The position numbers and the translations under genes are program-made. 64,000 bases of DNA, from contig JANXEI010000001.1 of assembly GCA_025058835.1 (NCBI GenBank), positions 128,561 to 192,560 on the forward strand, in the 5' to 3' direction. The stretch is from Acidilobaceae archaeon (GTDB taxonomy: Archaea > Thermoproteota > Thermoprotei_A > Sulfolobales > Acidilobaceae). Positions 33,876 through 42,861 of the stretch are shown in pieces. Numbering within the stretch: position 1 is the stretch's first letter; each line of letters starts with the position of its first letter. A model generated the notes under the pieces. The model was given only the letters and a program-made list of their open reading frames with translations. It made no database searches and was not told where the DNA came from.

Positions 33876-36275
33876 ATGTGGCCCTATGCGCCCAAATTTG
33901 CTGCAGCCCTCCTCCTCATCGCGGCAATCCTTGCGCCAACGCTTAACCCGCTCCTCCCCCTCTTCCTCGACCCCTTCCACGGCCTTGCAGGCTCTGGCAG
34001 GATAGACCTGCCCTCAGGAGCGTTGAGGACGCCGGCAGGGGAGAGCAGGATAGAGTGGGACAGCGCTAACGTCCCCACGATCAGGGGTGAATCTGAGGAG
34101 GCAGTCGCATATGCTCTAGGCTACCTCTCTGCCTCCCTTAGGCTTTTCCAGGCAGACCTCCAGCGCCGCCTCCCCCAAGGCAGGCTGGCGGAGCTCGTCG
34201 GCGACATTGCGCTGGAGAGCGACAGGCTCATGAGGACCCTGGGGATGCACCTCTCTATCCAGAGGTCCTGGGAGAGGCTCAAGGCCTCCCAGGAGGGGCA
34301 GAGGGCGGCAAGGCTCATAGAGCTGTACGTGCAGGGCTTTAACGACTACCTCTCGCGCCTCTCCCCCCGCGACCTCCCTCCTGAGTACAGGCTCCTGGGC
34401 CTGAGGCCTGAGCCGTGGAGGCCAGAGGACGTGATGGCCACGCAGAAGCTCTTCACGATCATGCTAGCTCTGGACAACGACGATCTCATCCTAAACGAGC
34501 TGGTCAGGAGGTGGGGGGTAAGAGTGATAGTGGACCTGGACATGATAGAGAGGAAGAGGGCCACTCCCCAGGCCTCCTGCGCCTTTGCCACCCCCTGGTC
34601 CTCTGCAGCGAGAACCGTGGAGGGGAGTTATGGAAACGTGAGCTCAGCGGATGTCCTAAGATACTTCAGAGAATCGATGATCCTCTGGAGGGAGCTCTAC
34701 CCCTACCTGGGCTCAAACAGCTGGGCGGTGAGGGGAGAGCACACCAAGAGCGGCGTCCCCATCGTCGCTAACGATCCGCACCTTGCGCTCACAGCTCCGA
34801 GCCTGTGGTTCGTTGTAAGGCTCCAGGCACCGGGCCTTTCAGTAGCAGGCGTCACCGTCCCCGGCGCCCCATCCATCGTCATAGGCATGAACAGGGACAT
34901 CGCCTGGTCCTTCACCAGCCTCGTGGGGGACTTCGTGGACTTCTACTACTATGTTTGGAGGGGAGATGAGTACTTCTACCTGGACGACTGGCGGAGGGCA
35001 GAGAGGAGGGAGGAGGTCATCAGGGTCTGGGACCCGAGGGGGAGGAGCTATAGAGAGGTCAGGCTGACGGTGCTCGAGACTATCCACGGGCCAGTTCTCG
35101 AGAGGGGGGCTGAGAGGTTTGCCGTAGCCTTTACCGGTAGGGAGCCGAGCCTCGAGGTCCTGTTCCTTTGGGAGCTCTCGAGGGCAAAGAACGTAACAGA
35201 AGCCCTGAGGGCCCAGAGGCACTTCGTGGCGCCCGTTCAGAACTTCCTTGTCGCGGACAGGTACGGCAACATAGCTTACTCCCCCACCGGAGCCTACCCG
35301 CTGAGGAGGAACGTGCCCGTAATCAGGGAAGGGGAGCTTTTCGTTGTTAACAACGGCCTCCTCCCCTTCAACGGGAGCAGGGCAGAGGGGGAGTGGGTGG
35401 GCTACATCGATTACTCCCAACTCCCCGTCCTCCTGAACCCGCCGCTCCCCTTCGTGGTGACTGCTAACACCAAGCCCTGGGACGGCAAGTGCGGTGCCCA
35501 TACGGGCTGGCACTGGGCTGACAGGTTCAGGCAGGACAGGATAACGGAGCTGCTGAGGGGAGCTGTTGAGAGGGGGAAGGTGGGCGTGGAGGAGGTCATG
35601 AGGATCCAGGTGGACGTGAGCAAGGACCTAAGCCTCTCCCGCTACGTTTCCATCCTGCTCAGGCTGAGGCCCGACGCAGAGCTCCTCTCCTGGCTAGAGG
35701 CAGGGGCAAGGACGGAGCCGGAGCTCTACGAGCCCGCCATAGCCCTTTCCTGGATGGCCCTCTTCCACCAGGCCCTCTGGGACAGGCTCGGCAGCCCCGG
35801 CCCCGTCTCTTTCCTGCGAATGGAGTACGCTGAGGAGCTGCTAGAGCTATATCTGGCTGGAGATGAGAGGGCCTACCGCTACCTGCCAAGAGGGGAGGCG
35901 GAGAGGATGGCAGAGGAGACCTTAGTAAGGGCTCGCGAGATAGTGAGCAAGCACTTCCAGGGGAGAGCTGGGAAGTACGGGGAGTTCCTCTACTTCGACC
36001 CCAGGCACCCCGTTCTCAGGGCCTTCGATTTGCCTAGAGCTCAGGCCGGAGGAGGGTTCTACAGTGTGAGCCCTGCCTTCCCGTCAGAGGTCAGCGAGAG
36101 AGGAGCACCGGTGAGGGGCGGGGCTAGTGTAAGGCTCATAGCAGATCTCGCCGAGGGCAAGCTCTACGTGGCGCTCCCTGGCGGCTCTCACGGTAACCCC
36201 CACAGCCCTCTCTACTCAGATCACTATAAGAGGTTCTGGAGCAGGGGACTATATCACGTGCTCTCGATTAGCTAG
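33876..36275 (+). CDS. Penicillin acylase family protein (secreted Ntn hydrolase)
   Basis: The 799-residue protein has an N-terminal signal or anchor (FAAALLLIAAILAPTLNPLLPLF), the alpha-chain part VPTIRGESEEAVAYALGYLSASLRLFQADLQRR, and the autocatalytic site GSNSWAV near residue 282, whose serine becomes the N-terminal nucleophile of the beta chain. The motifs NDPHLAL and GMNRDIAWSFT follow, then NTKPWDGK further on. It should cleave amide bonds of acylated amines outside the cell; relatives act on N-acyl homoserine lactones or aculeacin, but the substrate here is unknown. It starts at ATG 33876, 39 bases after the methyltransferase. Confidence 0.92.
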   Translation: MWPYAPKFAAALLLIAAILAPTLNPLLPLFLDPFHGLAGSGRIDLPSGALRTPAGESRIEWDSANVPTIRGESEEAVAYALGYLSASLRLFQADLQRRLPQGRLAELVGDIALESDRLMRTLGMHLSIQRSWERLKASQEGQRAARLIELYVQGFNDYLSRLSPRDLPPEYRLLGLRPEPWRPEDVMATQKLFTIMLALDNDDLILNELVRRWGVRVIVDLDMIERKRATPQASCAFATPWSSAARTVEGSYGNVSSADVLRYFRESMILWRELYPYLGSNSWAVRGEHTKSGVPIVANDPHLALTAPSLWFVVRLQAPGLSVAGVTVPGAPSIVIGMNRDIAWSFTSLVGDFVDFYYYVWRGDEYFYLDDWRRAERREEVIRVWDPRGRSYREVRLTVLETIHGPVLERGAERFAVAFTGREPSLEVLFLWELSRAKNVTEALRAQRHFVAPVQNFLVADRYGNIAYSPTGAYPLRRNVPVIREGELFVVNNGLLPFNGSRAEGEWVGYIDYSQLPVLLNPPLPFVVTANTKPWDGKCGAHTGWHWADRFRQDRITELLRGAVERGKVGVEEVMRIQVDVSKDLSLSRYVSILLRLRPDAELLSWLEAGARTEPELYEPAIALSWMALFHQALWDRLGSPGPVSFLRMEYAEELLELYLAGDERAYRYLPRGEAERMAEETLVRAREIVSKHFQGRAGKYGEFLYFDPRHPVLRAFDLPRAQAGGGFYSVSPAFPSEVSERGAPVRGGASVRLIADLAEGKLYVALPGGSHGNPHSPLYSDHYKRFWSRGLYHVLSIS

Positions 36276-36350
36276 CTGACCGCCCCTGCTAATACAGTTT
36301 TATTTTCACCTTCTGAGCCTTACTTACGGAACCCCCCTCGGAGATGGGCT

Positions 36351-36764
36351 ATGAGCCGCAGTATTGCCACCGTGCTAATGATCGGGGTGGCAATAATCGT
36401 AGGCGGAGCCTTGGGGGGTTGGGTCCTAGGCCTCTGGGGGAGGGGGGCAGAGGCGGAGCTCCTCAAGATTCTTGATGCGGAGCTCCTGGTAGAGGAGCGG
36501 GGGGCTAGGCTTTTCCTTACGATCAAGAACGAGGGCAACAAGGACGCCCTAGTAATGAAGATCGTGGTGGAAAAGGTAGGGGAGGCAAAGCTAGAGGGCG
36601 TTGTCTTTGTTCCGGCAGGCAGGCTCTGGAGGACGCCGCCGGAGGGGCTAGTAATAGTTCCATACAACGGAGTCCCTATCATGTCGGGAGAGCCGTACAT
36701 GGTGAGGGTCATAACGGACACTGGAAACGTGTATCAGATTATAGTTCGCGCTCAATCTCCCTGA
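36351..36764 (+). CDS. Archaeal type IV pilin, pilin 3 (divergent)
   Basis: The 137-residue pilin has a short leader MSRS followed by IATVLMIGVAIIVGGALGGWVLGLWG, a beta head with LFLTIKNEGNKDALVMKIVVEKVGE, and the same closing pattern as the other pilins (YMVRVITDTGNVYQIIVRAQSP). It is clearly homologous to pilins 1, 2 and 4 but does not share their repeated DNA. The leader lacks the RRA motif, so processing efficiency may differ. It follows the acylase by 75 bases. The 180 bases between it and pilin 4 show nothing coding. Confidence 0.85.
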   Translation: MSRSIATVLMIGVAIIVGGALGGWVLGLWGRGAEAELLKILDAELLVEERGARLFLTIKNEGNKDALVMKIVVEKVGEAKLEGVVFVPAGRLWRTPPEGLVIVPYNGVPIMSGEPYMVRVITDTGNVYQIIVRAQSP

Positions 36765-36945
36765 TTCTGCTAAGAACACTTGATCCGCGAGCCAGCCTTT
36801 TTCCCTCTCATCCCTTGGCAGAGGGTCAAGCGACGACGGTAGTCCCAGGGAGGCTGGGCTATGGCATGTGAGCTCGACGCGGCCTCTCGTGAGATACGTT
36901 CCCTTTACCAGAAAGAGTATAGAGAAAAAGGGGGAGTCCTCAGGT

Positions 36946-37425
36946 CTAGCTCCTTGCAGTGACAGTTATCTGATAGACGCCGCCGCTCTCCGTCATCACC
37001 TTCACTACGTAGGAGCCGCCAGCAGTCACTTTGCTACCATCCATAGTACACCTAATGCTTTTAGTTTGCCCCGCTTCTAGGGAGAAGGGTATAGAAAAGG
37101 GTGTAGAAGTTGGCGTTGGTGTTGGAGGAAGGAGAGTGATGTTACCGGCAAGACATTCGCCCACGCCCTCAACAGTGATCTTCCTTATTATAGCATCTCT
37201 CGTCCCCTCGTTCTTGAGGGTCAAGGTGAGGTTGGCGCGAGTCTTATTATTCTGCTGAAACATTTGTAGCTTTGCATCCGGGTATATCCTGATTGCCTCC
37301 ACGTCCCCAAAGCCTCCCCAAAGGCCTAACAACCAGCCTCCAACGGCAGCTCCTATCACTATGGTTATTGCTATGAGGATTACGGTAGCGATTACGGGGC
37401 TTATGGCCCTTCTCATAGACATCAC
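36946..37425 (-). CDS. Archaeal type IV pilin, pilin 4
   Basis: The 159-residue pilin has the same class III leader and N-terminal helix as pilin 2 (MMSMRRA-ISPVIATVIL), a different middle (LPPTPTPTSTPFSIPFSLEAG, a Pro/Thr-rich spacer) and an almost identical end (SGGVYQITVTARS). It faces pilin 2 across 6 kb. Its promoter and leader are shared with pilin 1 rather than with pilin 2. The 3' cassette carries the same T-run terminator as pilin 2. Confidence 0.92.
   Translation of the reverse strand: MMSMRRAISPVIATVILIAITIVIGAAVGGWLLGLWGGFGDVEAIRIYPDAKLQMFQQNNKTRANLTLTLKNEGTRDAIIRKITVEGVGECLAGNITLLPPTPTPTSTPFSIPFSLEAGQTKSIRCTMDGSKVTAGGSYVVKVMTESGGVYQITVTARS
37265..37425 (-). repeat. 161-bp inverted repeat, right copy (5' half of pilin 4)
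   Basis: This is the partner of 30509-30669 in the opposite orientation. The bases between the two copies (30670-37264) contain both variable pilin bodies, the methyltransferase, the acylase and pilin 3. Confidence 0.95.
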
Positions 37426-37467
37426 GATGAGGTAGAACCTGAAGTAGCTTTATGGGCGAATTAATCA
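37322..37467 (-). repeat. 146-bp direct repeat of pilin leader and promoter, copy 2
   Basis: This is the partner of 30224-30369 in the same orientation. It contains the promoter and first part of pilin 4 and partly overlaps the inverted repeat. Confidence 0.9.
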
Positions 37468-37562
37468 AGCTAGCATCATAAATAATACTTGATTATCGAC
37501 AGAGCCCTCGACAGTGCCGATGCGGTTCCTCCACGATCTTTTTGTCCCACGACCCCGCTAAG

Positions 37563-37572
37563 GATATTTAAC
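37563..37572 (+). promoter_or_regulatory. TATA box for the small membrane protein / glucokinase operon
   Basis: The element gatatttaac is centred about 27 bases before GTG 37595, so the transcript should be leaderless. Confidence 0.55.
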
Positions 37573-37594
37573 TACCTATCCCTCCATAGCAGAG

Positions 37595-37954
37595 GTGAAA
37601 CGGTTGTGGGAGTTCCTGGCTGAGAGGCTCAGGGTGCTCCTCTCTGCCCTTACGATAGCTGCAGCCCTCTACCTCCTCCCGCCCCCCTGGGGGCCTCCTG
37701 CGGCTGTGCTCCTCTCAGGAGGCTTGCTGGGGGTCAGCCGCGCTCCTCCGCGCAGCTCCTTCCTCCTCGGCCTCGAAGCGGGGCTGGCAGGCTACCTCAT
37801 AGCTTACCTGCTCTCTGGCGGGGGGGAGCTCGGGATCAGGGTTCACCTCGAGCTCCTCGGGGCTGCAGGGGTGGCGCTGCCGCTCCTGTACTACTCTCTC
37901 GGCACCGGCGCTGCTGCCTATTTGCTCTCCTCGCTCAGGAGGGGGAGCTCGTGA
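37595..37954 (+). CDS. Small membrane protein, unknown function
   Basis: The 119-residue protein has a short basic N-terminus (MKRLWEFLAERLR) and about four membrane segments. No family motif is recognised. The predicted leaderless GTG start is supported by a TATA box 27 bases upstream. The stop overlaps the glucokinase start (GTGA), so the two are coupled; a sugar-related role is possible only by association. Confidence 0.68.
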   Translation: MKRLWEFLAERLRVLLSALTIAAALYLLPPPWGPPAAVLLSGGLLGVSRAPPRSSFLLGLEAGLAGYLIAYLLSGGGELGIRVHLELLGAAGVALPLLYYSLGTGAAAYLLSSLRRGSS

Positions 37955-38874
37955 GGGTGCTAGCCGTAGACGTGGGCGGCACAAAGGTAAGGGCAGCCCT
38001 CTTCGAGGGCACAGAGATGCTCTACAGGAAGGAGGTCCCCACGCCTAGGGCCGGCGGGCCGTATGCTGTTGCAGAGGCGATAGAGAGGCTTGCAGATGGG
38101 AGCTTTGAGGTAATCAGCGTGGCCTCCATGGGCCCCCTTGACATGGAGTCGGGCTGGGTCATAGCTGCCCCAAACAGCCCCATAGGCAAGTTCGCCATAA
38201 GGGAGCCGTTGGAGAGGGCCTTCGGGGTGCCAGTGCTACTGTACAACGATTGCGTGGCAGCAGCCTGGGGGGAGCACGTGCTGGGGAGGGGAAAGGGCAT
38301 GAGGGACCTCGTTTACGTTACCATAAGCACTGGCATAGGGGTGGGGGCTGTGGTGGATGGGGAGCTCGCGGTGGGGAGGAGGGGCAACGCGCACGAGGGA
38401 GGTCACATAGTAGTAGACCTCCATTCCGACCTTCAGTGCGGCTGCGGCGGATATGGCCACTGGGAGGCCCTCGGAGGGGGCGCGAACCTCTGGAGGGTTG
38501 CCCAGAGGAAGGCAAGGGAGTGGGGGGAGAGCTCGGAGGGAGCAGGGCTGGCCCTTGCCGGAGAGATGAGCCCGGAGCTCCTCTACTCGCTGGCGAGGAG
38601 GGGCGATCCCTTCGCCCTGCGGCTGGTGGACTACTTGAACTCCGTCCACGCTGCAGGGATCGCCAGCCTCATAGCCGTTTACGATCCAGAGGCGATATTC
38701 GTTGGGGGGAGCATATTCCTGAACAACGAGGACCTCATGAAGGAGAAAATAGAGGAGTATGCAAGAAAGTACAGTATCCTAGGCGTGCCGCCAATATATC
38801 GCGCGACTTTTGGGCAAGACGCCGTCCTCTATGGCGCTCTGGCTATAGCCCTCCGGCCGCCTCAGAGGGCGTAG
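37951..38874 (+). CDS. ROK family glucokinase (ATP-dependent, archaeal type)
   Basis: The 307-residue kinase has the ASKHA phosphate-1 motif VDVGGTKVRAAL, the sugar-site LYNDCVAAAWGE with catalytic aspartate, STGIGVGAVVDGEL, the ROK signature NAHEGGHIVVD and CGCGGYGHWEALGGG, where the last Cys of the bacterial zinc motif is His. This matches broad-specificity archaeal hexokinases that phosphorylate glucose and related hexoses at the start of glycolysis. Pyruvate kinase at 56.3 kb is the other glycolytic gene in the window. Confidence 0.93.
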   Translation: MRVLAVDVGGTKVRAALFEGTEMLYRKEVPTPRAGGPYAVAEAIERLADGSFEVISVASMGPLDMESGWVIAAPNSPIGKFAIREPLERAFGVPVLLYNDCVAAAWGEHVLGRGKGMRDLVYVTISTGIGVGAVVDGELAVGRRGNAHEGGHIVVDLHSDLQCGCGGYGHWEALGGGANLWRVAQRKAREWGESSEGAGLALAGEMSPELLYSLARRGDPFALRLVDYLNSVHAAGIASLIAVYDPEAIFVGGSIFLNNEDLMKEKIEEYARKYSILGVPPIYRATFGQDAVLYGALAIALRPPQRA

Positions 38875-39065
38875 ACCTTCATCTCCTTGCTCTGGACGTT
38901 GCCGGAGAGCTCCACTATAACCTTGACCTCCTGTGCCCCCTCCACGGGCTCCAGGTAGACCCTCTTGTAGCCGGCTTTCTTCAGCTCCTCTGCCACCTTT
39001 CTGATCAACGTAGTAGCTGTGGGCATCTTCCTCCTGATCTTGACCTTGACCTCTGAGGGCTTCAT
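38862..39065 (-). CDS. Small conserved-looking protein, unknown function
   Basis: The 67-residue protein (MKPSEVKVKIRRKMPTATTL, then a helix and two strands) has no recognised domain. ATG 39065 is preferred over GTG 39074; a TATA-like ctttaatatc near 39098-39107 on the minus strand fits a very short leader. It overlaps the glucokinase end by 13 bases and is divergent from the nicotinate phosphoribosyltransferase, sharing one AT-rich promoter island. Confidence 0.6.
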   Translation of the reverse strand: MKPSEVKVKIRRKMPTATTLIRKVAEELKKAGYKRVYLEPVEGAQEVKVIVELSGNVQSKEMKVYAL

Positions 39066-39137
39066 GCGCAGCACCAGGTGTGAAGGTCCGAGAGGGATAT
39101 TAAAGTTTTACATTGAGGCTCCCGGGAGGGAGCAGAG

Positions 39138-40334
39138 TTGAGGGAGCCCCGCCTTCACGTAGTGAGCGAGGAGGAGATAATGAGGGGTGAAGCTACGGAC
39201 ATCTACTTCTTCCGCACCAAGCTCCTCGTTGAGAAGTACGGCCTTGCCGATGTAGAGGTGAGGATGCAAGTACACAGCTACTCCCTGCCGAAGGGCTACG
39301 ACTGGGCCGTGTTTGCTGGACTCGAGGAGGCCCTCGCAGTCCTCAAGGGGAAGCCTCTGAACGTTTACGCAATGCCCGAGGGGACGCTCTTCAGGAGGAA
39401 GTACCCCCTCATGCTCATAGAGGGCAAGTTCTCTGAAATGGCCCTCTTTGAAACAGCTTACGTGGGGCTCCTCAGGTTCGCCTCGAGCTTGGCCACGAAG
39501 GCGGCCCGGATAAAGATGAAAGCGGGGGAGAAGCCTGTGCTGTTCTTCGGCCTCAGGGCGCTCCACCCTGCAGTATACGTGTCGGCCGACAGGGCTGCCT
39601 ACCTGGGCGGTGTAGATGCAGTGAGCGGGATGCTCTCGGAGAAGTACCTGGGCCTGAAGCCCCGGGGCACCATGCCCCATGCCCTCATTGTCGTTTTCGG
39701 GGACCAGAGGAGGGCCTGGAGGGCCTTTGCTGAGACCTTCTCGCACGAGACTCCCGTTATAGCCCTAGCAGACACCTTCCTGGACGAGAGGGTGGAGTCC
39801 CTCATGGCTGCAGAGCTGCTGGGGAAGGAGCTCTACGGCGTGAGGCTCGACACGCCGGGGAGTCGGAGGGGGAAGATGAGAGACATAGTCGAGGAGGTGA
39901 GGTGGGCGCTGAGGAGGAGGGGCTACGATCACGTGAAAATCGTCGTGAGCGGCGGGCTGGACGAGCAGGAGGTAGAGGAGCTGAGGGACGTTGCAGATGT
40001 CTTCGGAGTGGGCACGGCAATAGCCAGCGCCCCTAGCGTTGACATAAGCGCAGACATCGTAGAGGTTCGAGGAGCTAACGGGTGGGAGCCGAGGGCCAAG
40101 AGAGGAAAAATACCGCTCGCCCTCCAGGTCTACAGGTGCAGCCTGGAGGAGGAGTACCTCGCGCCCTTTGACAGCAACGAAAGGCCCCTCTGCAGGGACG
40201 GCCGCGAGGCGGAGCCCCTCCTAGTGAAGTTCCTCGAGAAGGGGGAGCTCGTGAGGCCCCTCCCCTCGCTAGAGGAGATCAGGAGCTACGTGCTAAGGCA
40301 GCTCTCTGAGCTCAGTCGAAGTCAACGACCTTGA
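39138..40334 (+). CDS. pncB: Nicotinate phosphoribosyltransferase
   Basis: The 398-residue enzyme shows the archaeal NAPRTase layout: TDIYFFRTKLLVEKYG near the start, VYAMPEGTLFRRKYPLMLIEG, FFGLRALHPAVYVSADRAAYLGG, then a barrel with LADTFLDE, GVRLDTPGSRRG and the PRPP-binding VVSGGLDEQEV and FGVGTAIASAP. It makes nicotinate mononucleotide in NAD salvage. The TTG start at 39138 follows a gggaggga site. Its end overlaps the convergent VWA gene by 23 bases. Confidence 0.93.
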   Translation: MREPRLHVVSEEEIMRGEATDIYFFRTKLLVEKYGLADVEVRMQVHSYSLPKGYDWAVFAGLEEALAVLKGKPLNVYAMPEGTLFRRKYPLMLIEGKFSEMALFETAYVGLLRFASSLATKAARIKMKAGEKPVLFFGLRALHPAVYVSADRAAYLGGVDAVSGMLSEKYLGLKPRGTMPHALIVVFGDQRRAWRAFAETFSHETPVIALADTFLDERVESLMAAELLGKELYGVRLDTPGSRRGKMRDIVEEVRWALRRRGYDHVKIVVSGGLDEQEVEELRDVADVFGVGTAIASAPSVDISADIVEVRGANGWEPRAKRGKIPLALQVYRCSLEEEYLAPFDSNERPLCRDGREAEPLLVKFLEKGELVRPLPSLEEIRSYVLRQLSELSRSQRP

Positions 40335-41580
40335 GGAGCTCGCTGGCCTCCAGCTTCCTTGCTGTCATATATCTGACAGATACCTGACGCAGGTAGTTGT
40401 TCTGCCCCTGGATCATTATAGTGTGGAGCCTTGCATTAGCCTTCTTCAGCGCTTTGCTGAGCAGGTCGGGCATCACCCTGTCCTCCCCGTCTGAGATCAG
40501 GATTATGTCGCTCACCTTCCCCCTCTCTTTCACTATGTCGTCACAGGCTGCTACTATCGCTTTAGCTATGTCAGTGCCCCCTCCTGCCTTTACCCTTGCG
40601 AGGTAGGAGAGTACCTTCACGAACTCTGAGGGCTTAGAGTTAGGCGCAAGGCTCACCGGCGGGTATGCCACGGAGTCGAAGAACCTCGCGTAAAACCCCC
40701 TCCCCTCCGCGCTGGTCCTCTTCAGGAGGGCCAGCGCCACTGCCCTAGCCCAGTCTATCTTGTTCCCCACCATGCTCCCGCTCTTGTCCATGAGAACATA
40801 GATGGGACCCTTGCTGTGGGAGGTGACCTTCCTGTAGAGCACGAGCTGGGAGTCGGCAAAGAGGCTGAGGAAGTAATAGCTCGGGAGTGCTAACTGGGAG
40901 GGATAGACCCTCTCTAGGTCAGAGCCCAGCTCTATTCCCTCTATCCATCCCATGTTAGACCTCTCGTACTTCCCCTTGGGGGAGGGGAGCTTGATGCCCT
41001 CCAGTTTCTCCAGCACCTTCGAGATGTCGGTGTCCCTCGCAAGCTTCACCATCTCCTCTAGCGTGTCCTCAAAGGAGAGGGAGGAGCCCACCCCAGCTCC
41101 TAAGCCTGTGAGGAGCCTCTTCATGTCCTTTGCGGCCTTTACCTCCGTTGCCACCTGTTCCAGGGCACTAGCTATCTGCTCCTCGCTCACGTTTTCCCTC
41201 CCCCTCTCCTGCCTCCCACTGCTACGGGAACTCTGCGGAGTCTGGACGCTCATCAGCCTGGCCAGCTTCTCGAGGAGGGAGGCTGCTGCAACCACGCTGG
41301 TCACGCTGTCTGCTACGGTGTAGGGCTTCACCTTCCATATGTTCTGGCTAGCCAGCAGCTTTATCAGGAGCGTGCGCCTGAAGTTGTCCCCCCTGTCCTT
41401 GACGAAGGGGAGGGGGAACTTGAAGGCATAGAATATGTCCACAGCCAGCTCTGGCGTGAAGCTCTCCGGCAATGGCTGATCAGAGAGCCGCCTGGCGAGC
41501 TCTAGTATCTTCTTCCCCCTGTACTCCTTCACCTCATCTATGTGACCTACGCCCTCTATTATGCTCTCCTTCTCTCCCAT
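40312..41580 (-). CDS. VWA domain protein (CoxE/ViaA-like)
   Basis: The 422-residue protein has an N-terminal helical region, a Ser/Arg/Gln-rich linker near residue 125 and a C-terminal von Willebrand A domain with the MIDAS motif DKSGS, a later threonine in GGGTD and an aspartate in SDGED. Such proteins pair with MoxR ATPases as metal-insertion or protein-maturation chaperones. The MoxR gene is immediately upstream; GTG 41589 abuts its stop and ATG 41580 (MGEKES) is an equally good start. Confidence 0.88.
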   Translation of the reverse strand: MGEKESIIEGVGHIDEVKEYRGKKILELARRLSDQPLPESFTPELAVDIFYAFKFPLPFVKDRGDNFRRTLLIKLLASQNIWKVKPYTVADSVTSVVAAASLLEKLARLMSVQTPQSSRSSGRQERGRENVSEEQIASALEQVATEVKAAKDMKRLLTGLGAGVGSSLSFEDTLEEMVKLARDTDISKVLEKLEGIKLPSPKGKYERSNMGWIEGIELGSDLERVYPSQLALPSYYFLSLFADSQLVLYRKVTSHSKGPIYVLMDKSGSMVGNKIDWARAVALALLKRTSAEGRGFYARFFDSVAYPPVSLAPNSKPSEFVKVLSYLARVKAGGGTDIAKAIVAACDDIVKERGKVSDIILISDGEDRVMPDLLSKALKKANARLHTIMIQGQNNYLRQVSVRYMTARKLEASELLKVVDFD

Positions 41581-41589
41581 CCCGTGCAC

Positions 41590-42732
41590 CTACACGTTAA
41601 GGCGAGCAGTGATCACATGTATTAGATCTTCGATGTCGCTCATGAGGTCATCTGCTAGCCTCCTTATCTCCTCGTCGTTATCGAAGTCCTTCACCAGGTT
41701 CGATATCTTGTTCTTCGCAGCGTTCAAGCTCCTGTAATATTCTGTGAGGCGAGGATCGTAGGGAGCAGTGTTCTGGATCTTCGTGGCCGCCAGCTTCACT
41801 GATGCCTTGAGCTCGTTCAGCTCCCTGATCACCCTCTCCCTCGTCTTGAGCTCCTCCATGAGGATGACGTTGATCTTCTCGAAGTCCTCCAAGGCCTTTG
41901 GCACCGTGTACTTGAGAACTATGAGGTCGTCCTCGGTAGCTACCTTCCTGCCGTTGAGGAGGGCGTGAGCTGCTATAACCTTCAGGATCTTCCCCTTCCT
42001 CCTGTCGCTTACGTGAAGGCCCTTGCCCTCAAGGGTGAGGAGGAGCTTTATGAGCTGCGACTTCACTGCATTAACGTTAACCCTCAGCACCTCCTTGTGG
42101 AGCTCCTCGAGCTCTTTCATGGTGAGCACAGGCGTTGCCTCCCCCACCTCCCCCACCTCGAGCTTCCATGCAGCCGTGAGGAGGCTGTCCCAGTAGTCCT
42201 GGTCCAGAGGCTTCACGTAGGCTCTCAGCAAGAACCTATCGTAAAGGGCCTCGAGCTCCGGCTCATCTGGCACTCTGTTAGAGGAGCCGAAGAGGCTCCA
42301 GAGGGGCGCTCTGATCTCGGTGTACCCGTCGTAAACTACTCTCTCCATCAGTATGCTGAGGAGGGAGTTGAGGACTGCGCTGCTGGCGTTGAATATCTCG
42401 TCCAGGAACGCGATTTCAGCCTCTGAGAGCTTCCCCTTCGTCACCCTCGCGTAGGTGCCTGCCTTCAGCGCCCTGATGTCTAGAGGGCCGAACAGCTCGC
42501 TCGGCTCAGTGTAACGCGTGAGGAGGTACTTGAAGAACCTAGCCTTGAGGAGGGCGGCAGCCCTCCTGACGAGGGCACTCTTAGCGGTGCCGGGCTCCCC
42601 CACCAGAACGGCATGCTCGCCGGAGAGGAGCGCCAGGACGATGACGAGGGCCTCCTCGTGCCTACCTACGAAAGGCGTCTCCAGCTCCTGCAAGAAGTGC
42701 TTTGCCTTCTTAACGGACTCGTTGAAGTCCAT
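41590..42732 (-). CDS. MoxR/RavA-family AAA ATPase
   Basis: The 380-residue ATPase has Walker A GEPGTAKSALV near residue 43, Walker B EIAFLDEIFNASSAVLN, sensor 1 GSSNRVP, sensor 2 region with YDRFLLRAYV, and a C-terminal helical and coiled-coil tail like the RavA subgroup. It probably remodels or activates a target complex with the downstream VWA partner. The client is not evident in the window. The start is ATG 42732. Confidence 0.92.
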   Translation of the reverse strand: MDFNESVKKAKHFLQELETPFVGRHEEALVIVLALLSGEHAVLVGEPGTAKSALVRRAAALLKARFFKYLLTRYTEPSELFGPLDIRALKAGTYARVTKGKLSEAEIAFLDEIFNASSAVLNSLLSILMERVVYDGYTEIRAPLWSLFGSSNRVPDEPELEALYDRFLLRAYVKPLDQDYWDSLLTAAWKLEVGEVGEATPVLTMKELEELHKEVLRVNVNAVKSQLIKLLLTLEGKGLHVSDRRKGKILKVIAAHALLNGRKVATEDDLIVLKYTVPKALEDFEKINVILMEELKTRERVIRELNELKASVKLAATKIQNTAPYDPRLTEYYRSLNAAKNKISNLVKDFDNDEEIRRLADDLMSDIEDLIHVITARLNV

Positions 42733-42824
42733 GAAGCTTCACCTATCTCCCGAGCACACCCTTAGGCGACTTCCTAAACTAATAAAACTTAGATTGAATC
42801 TCCTATAAAAGCTGTATAGAGGGG

Positions 42825-42834
42825 CTTATTTATT
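42825..42834 (+). promoter_or_regulatory. TATA box before the gene at 42862
   Basis: The sequence cttatttatt is centred about 32 bases before ATG 42862, predicting a leader of only a few bases. Confidence 0.5.
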
Positions 42835-42861
42835 ACTTCGGGAATACGCGAAGGGGGAGAG

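Noticed and set aside
36765-36945. Possible short gene between pilins 3 and 4
   Set aside because: Only a weak frame (36868-37080) runs into the antisense of pilin 4, with no family features. The region is taken as intergenic.
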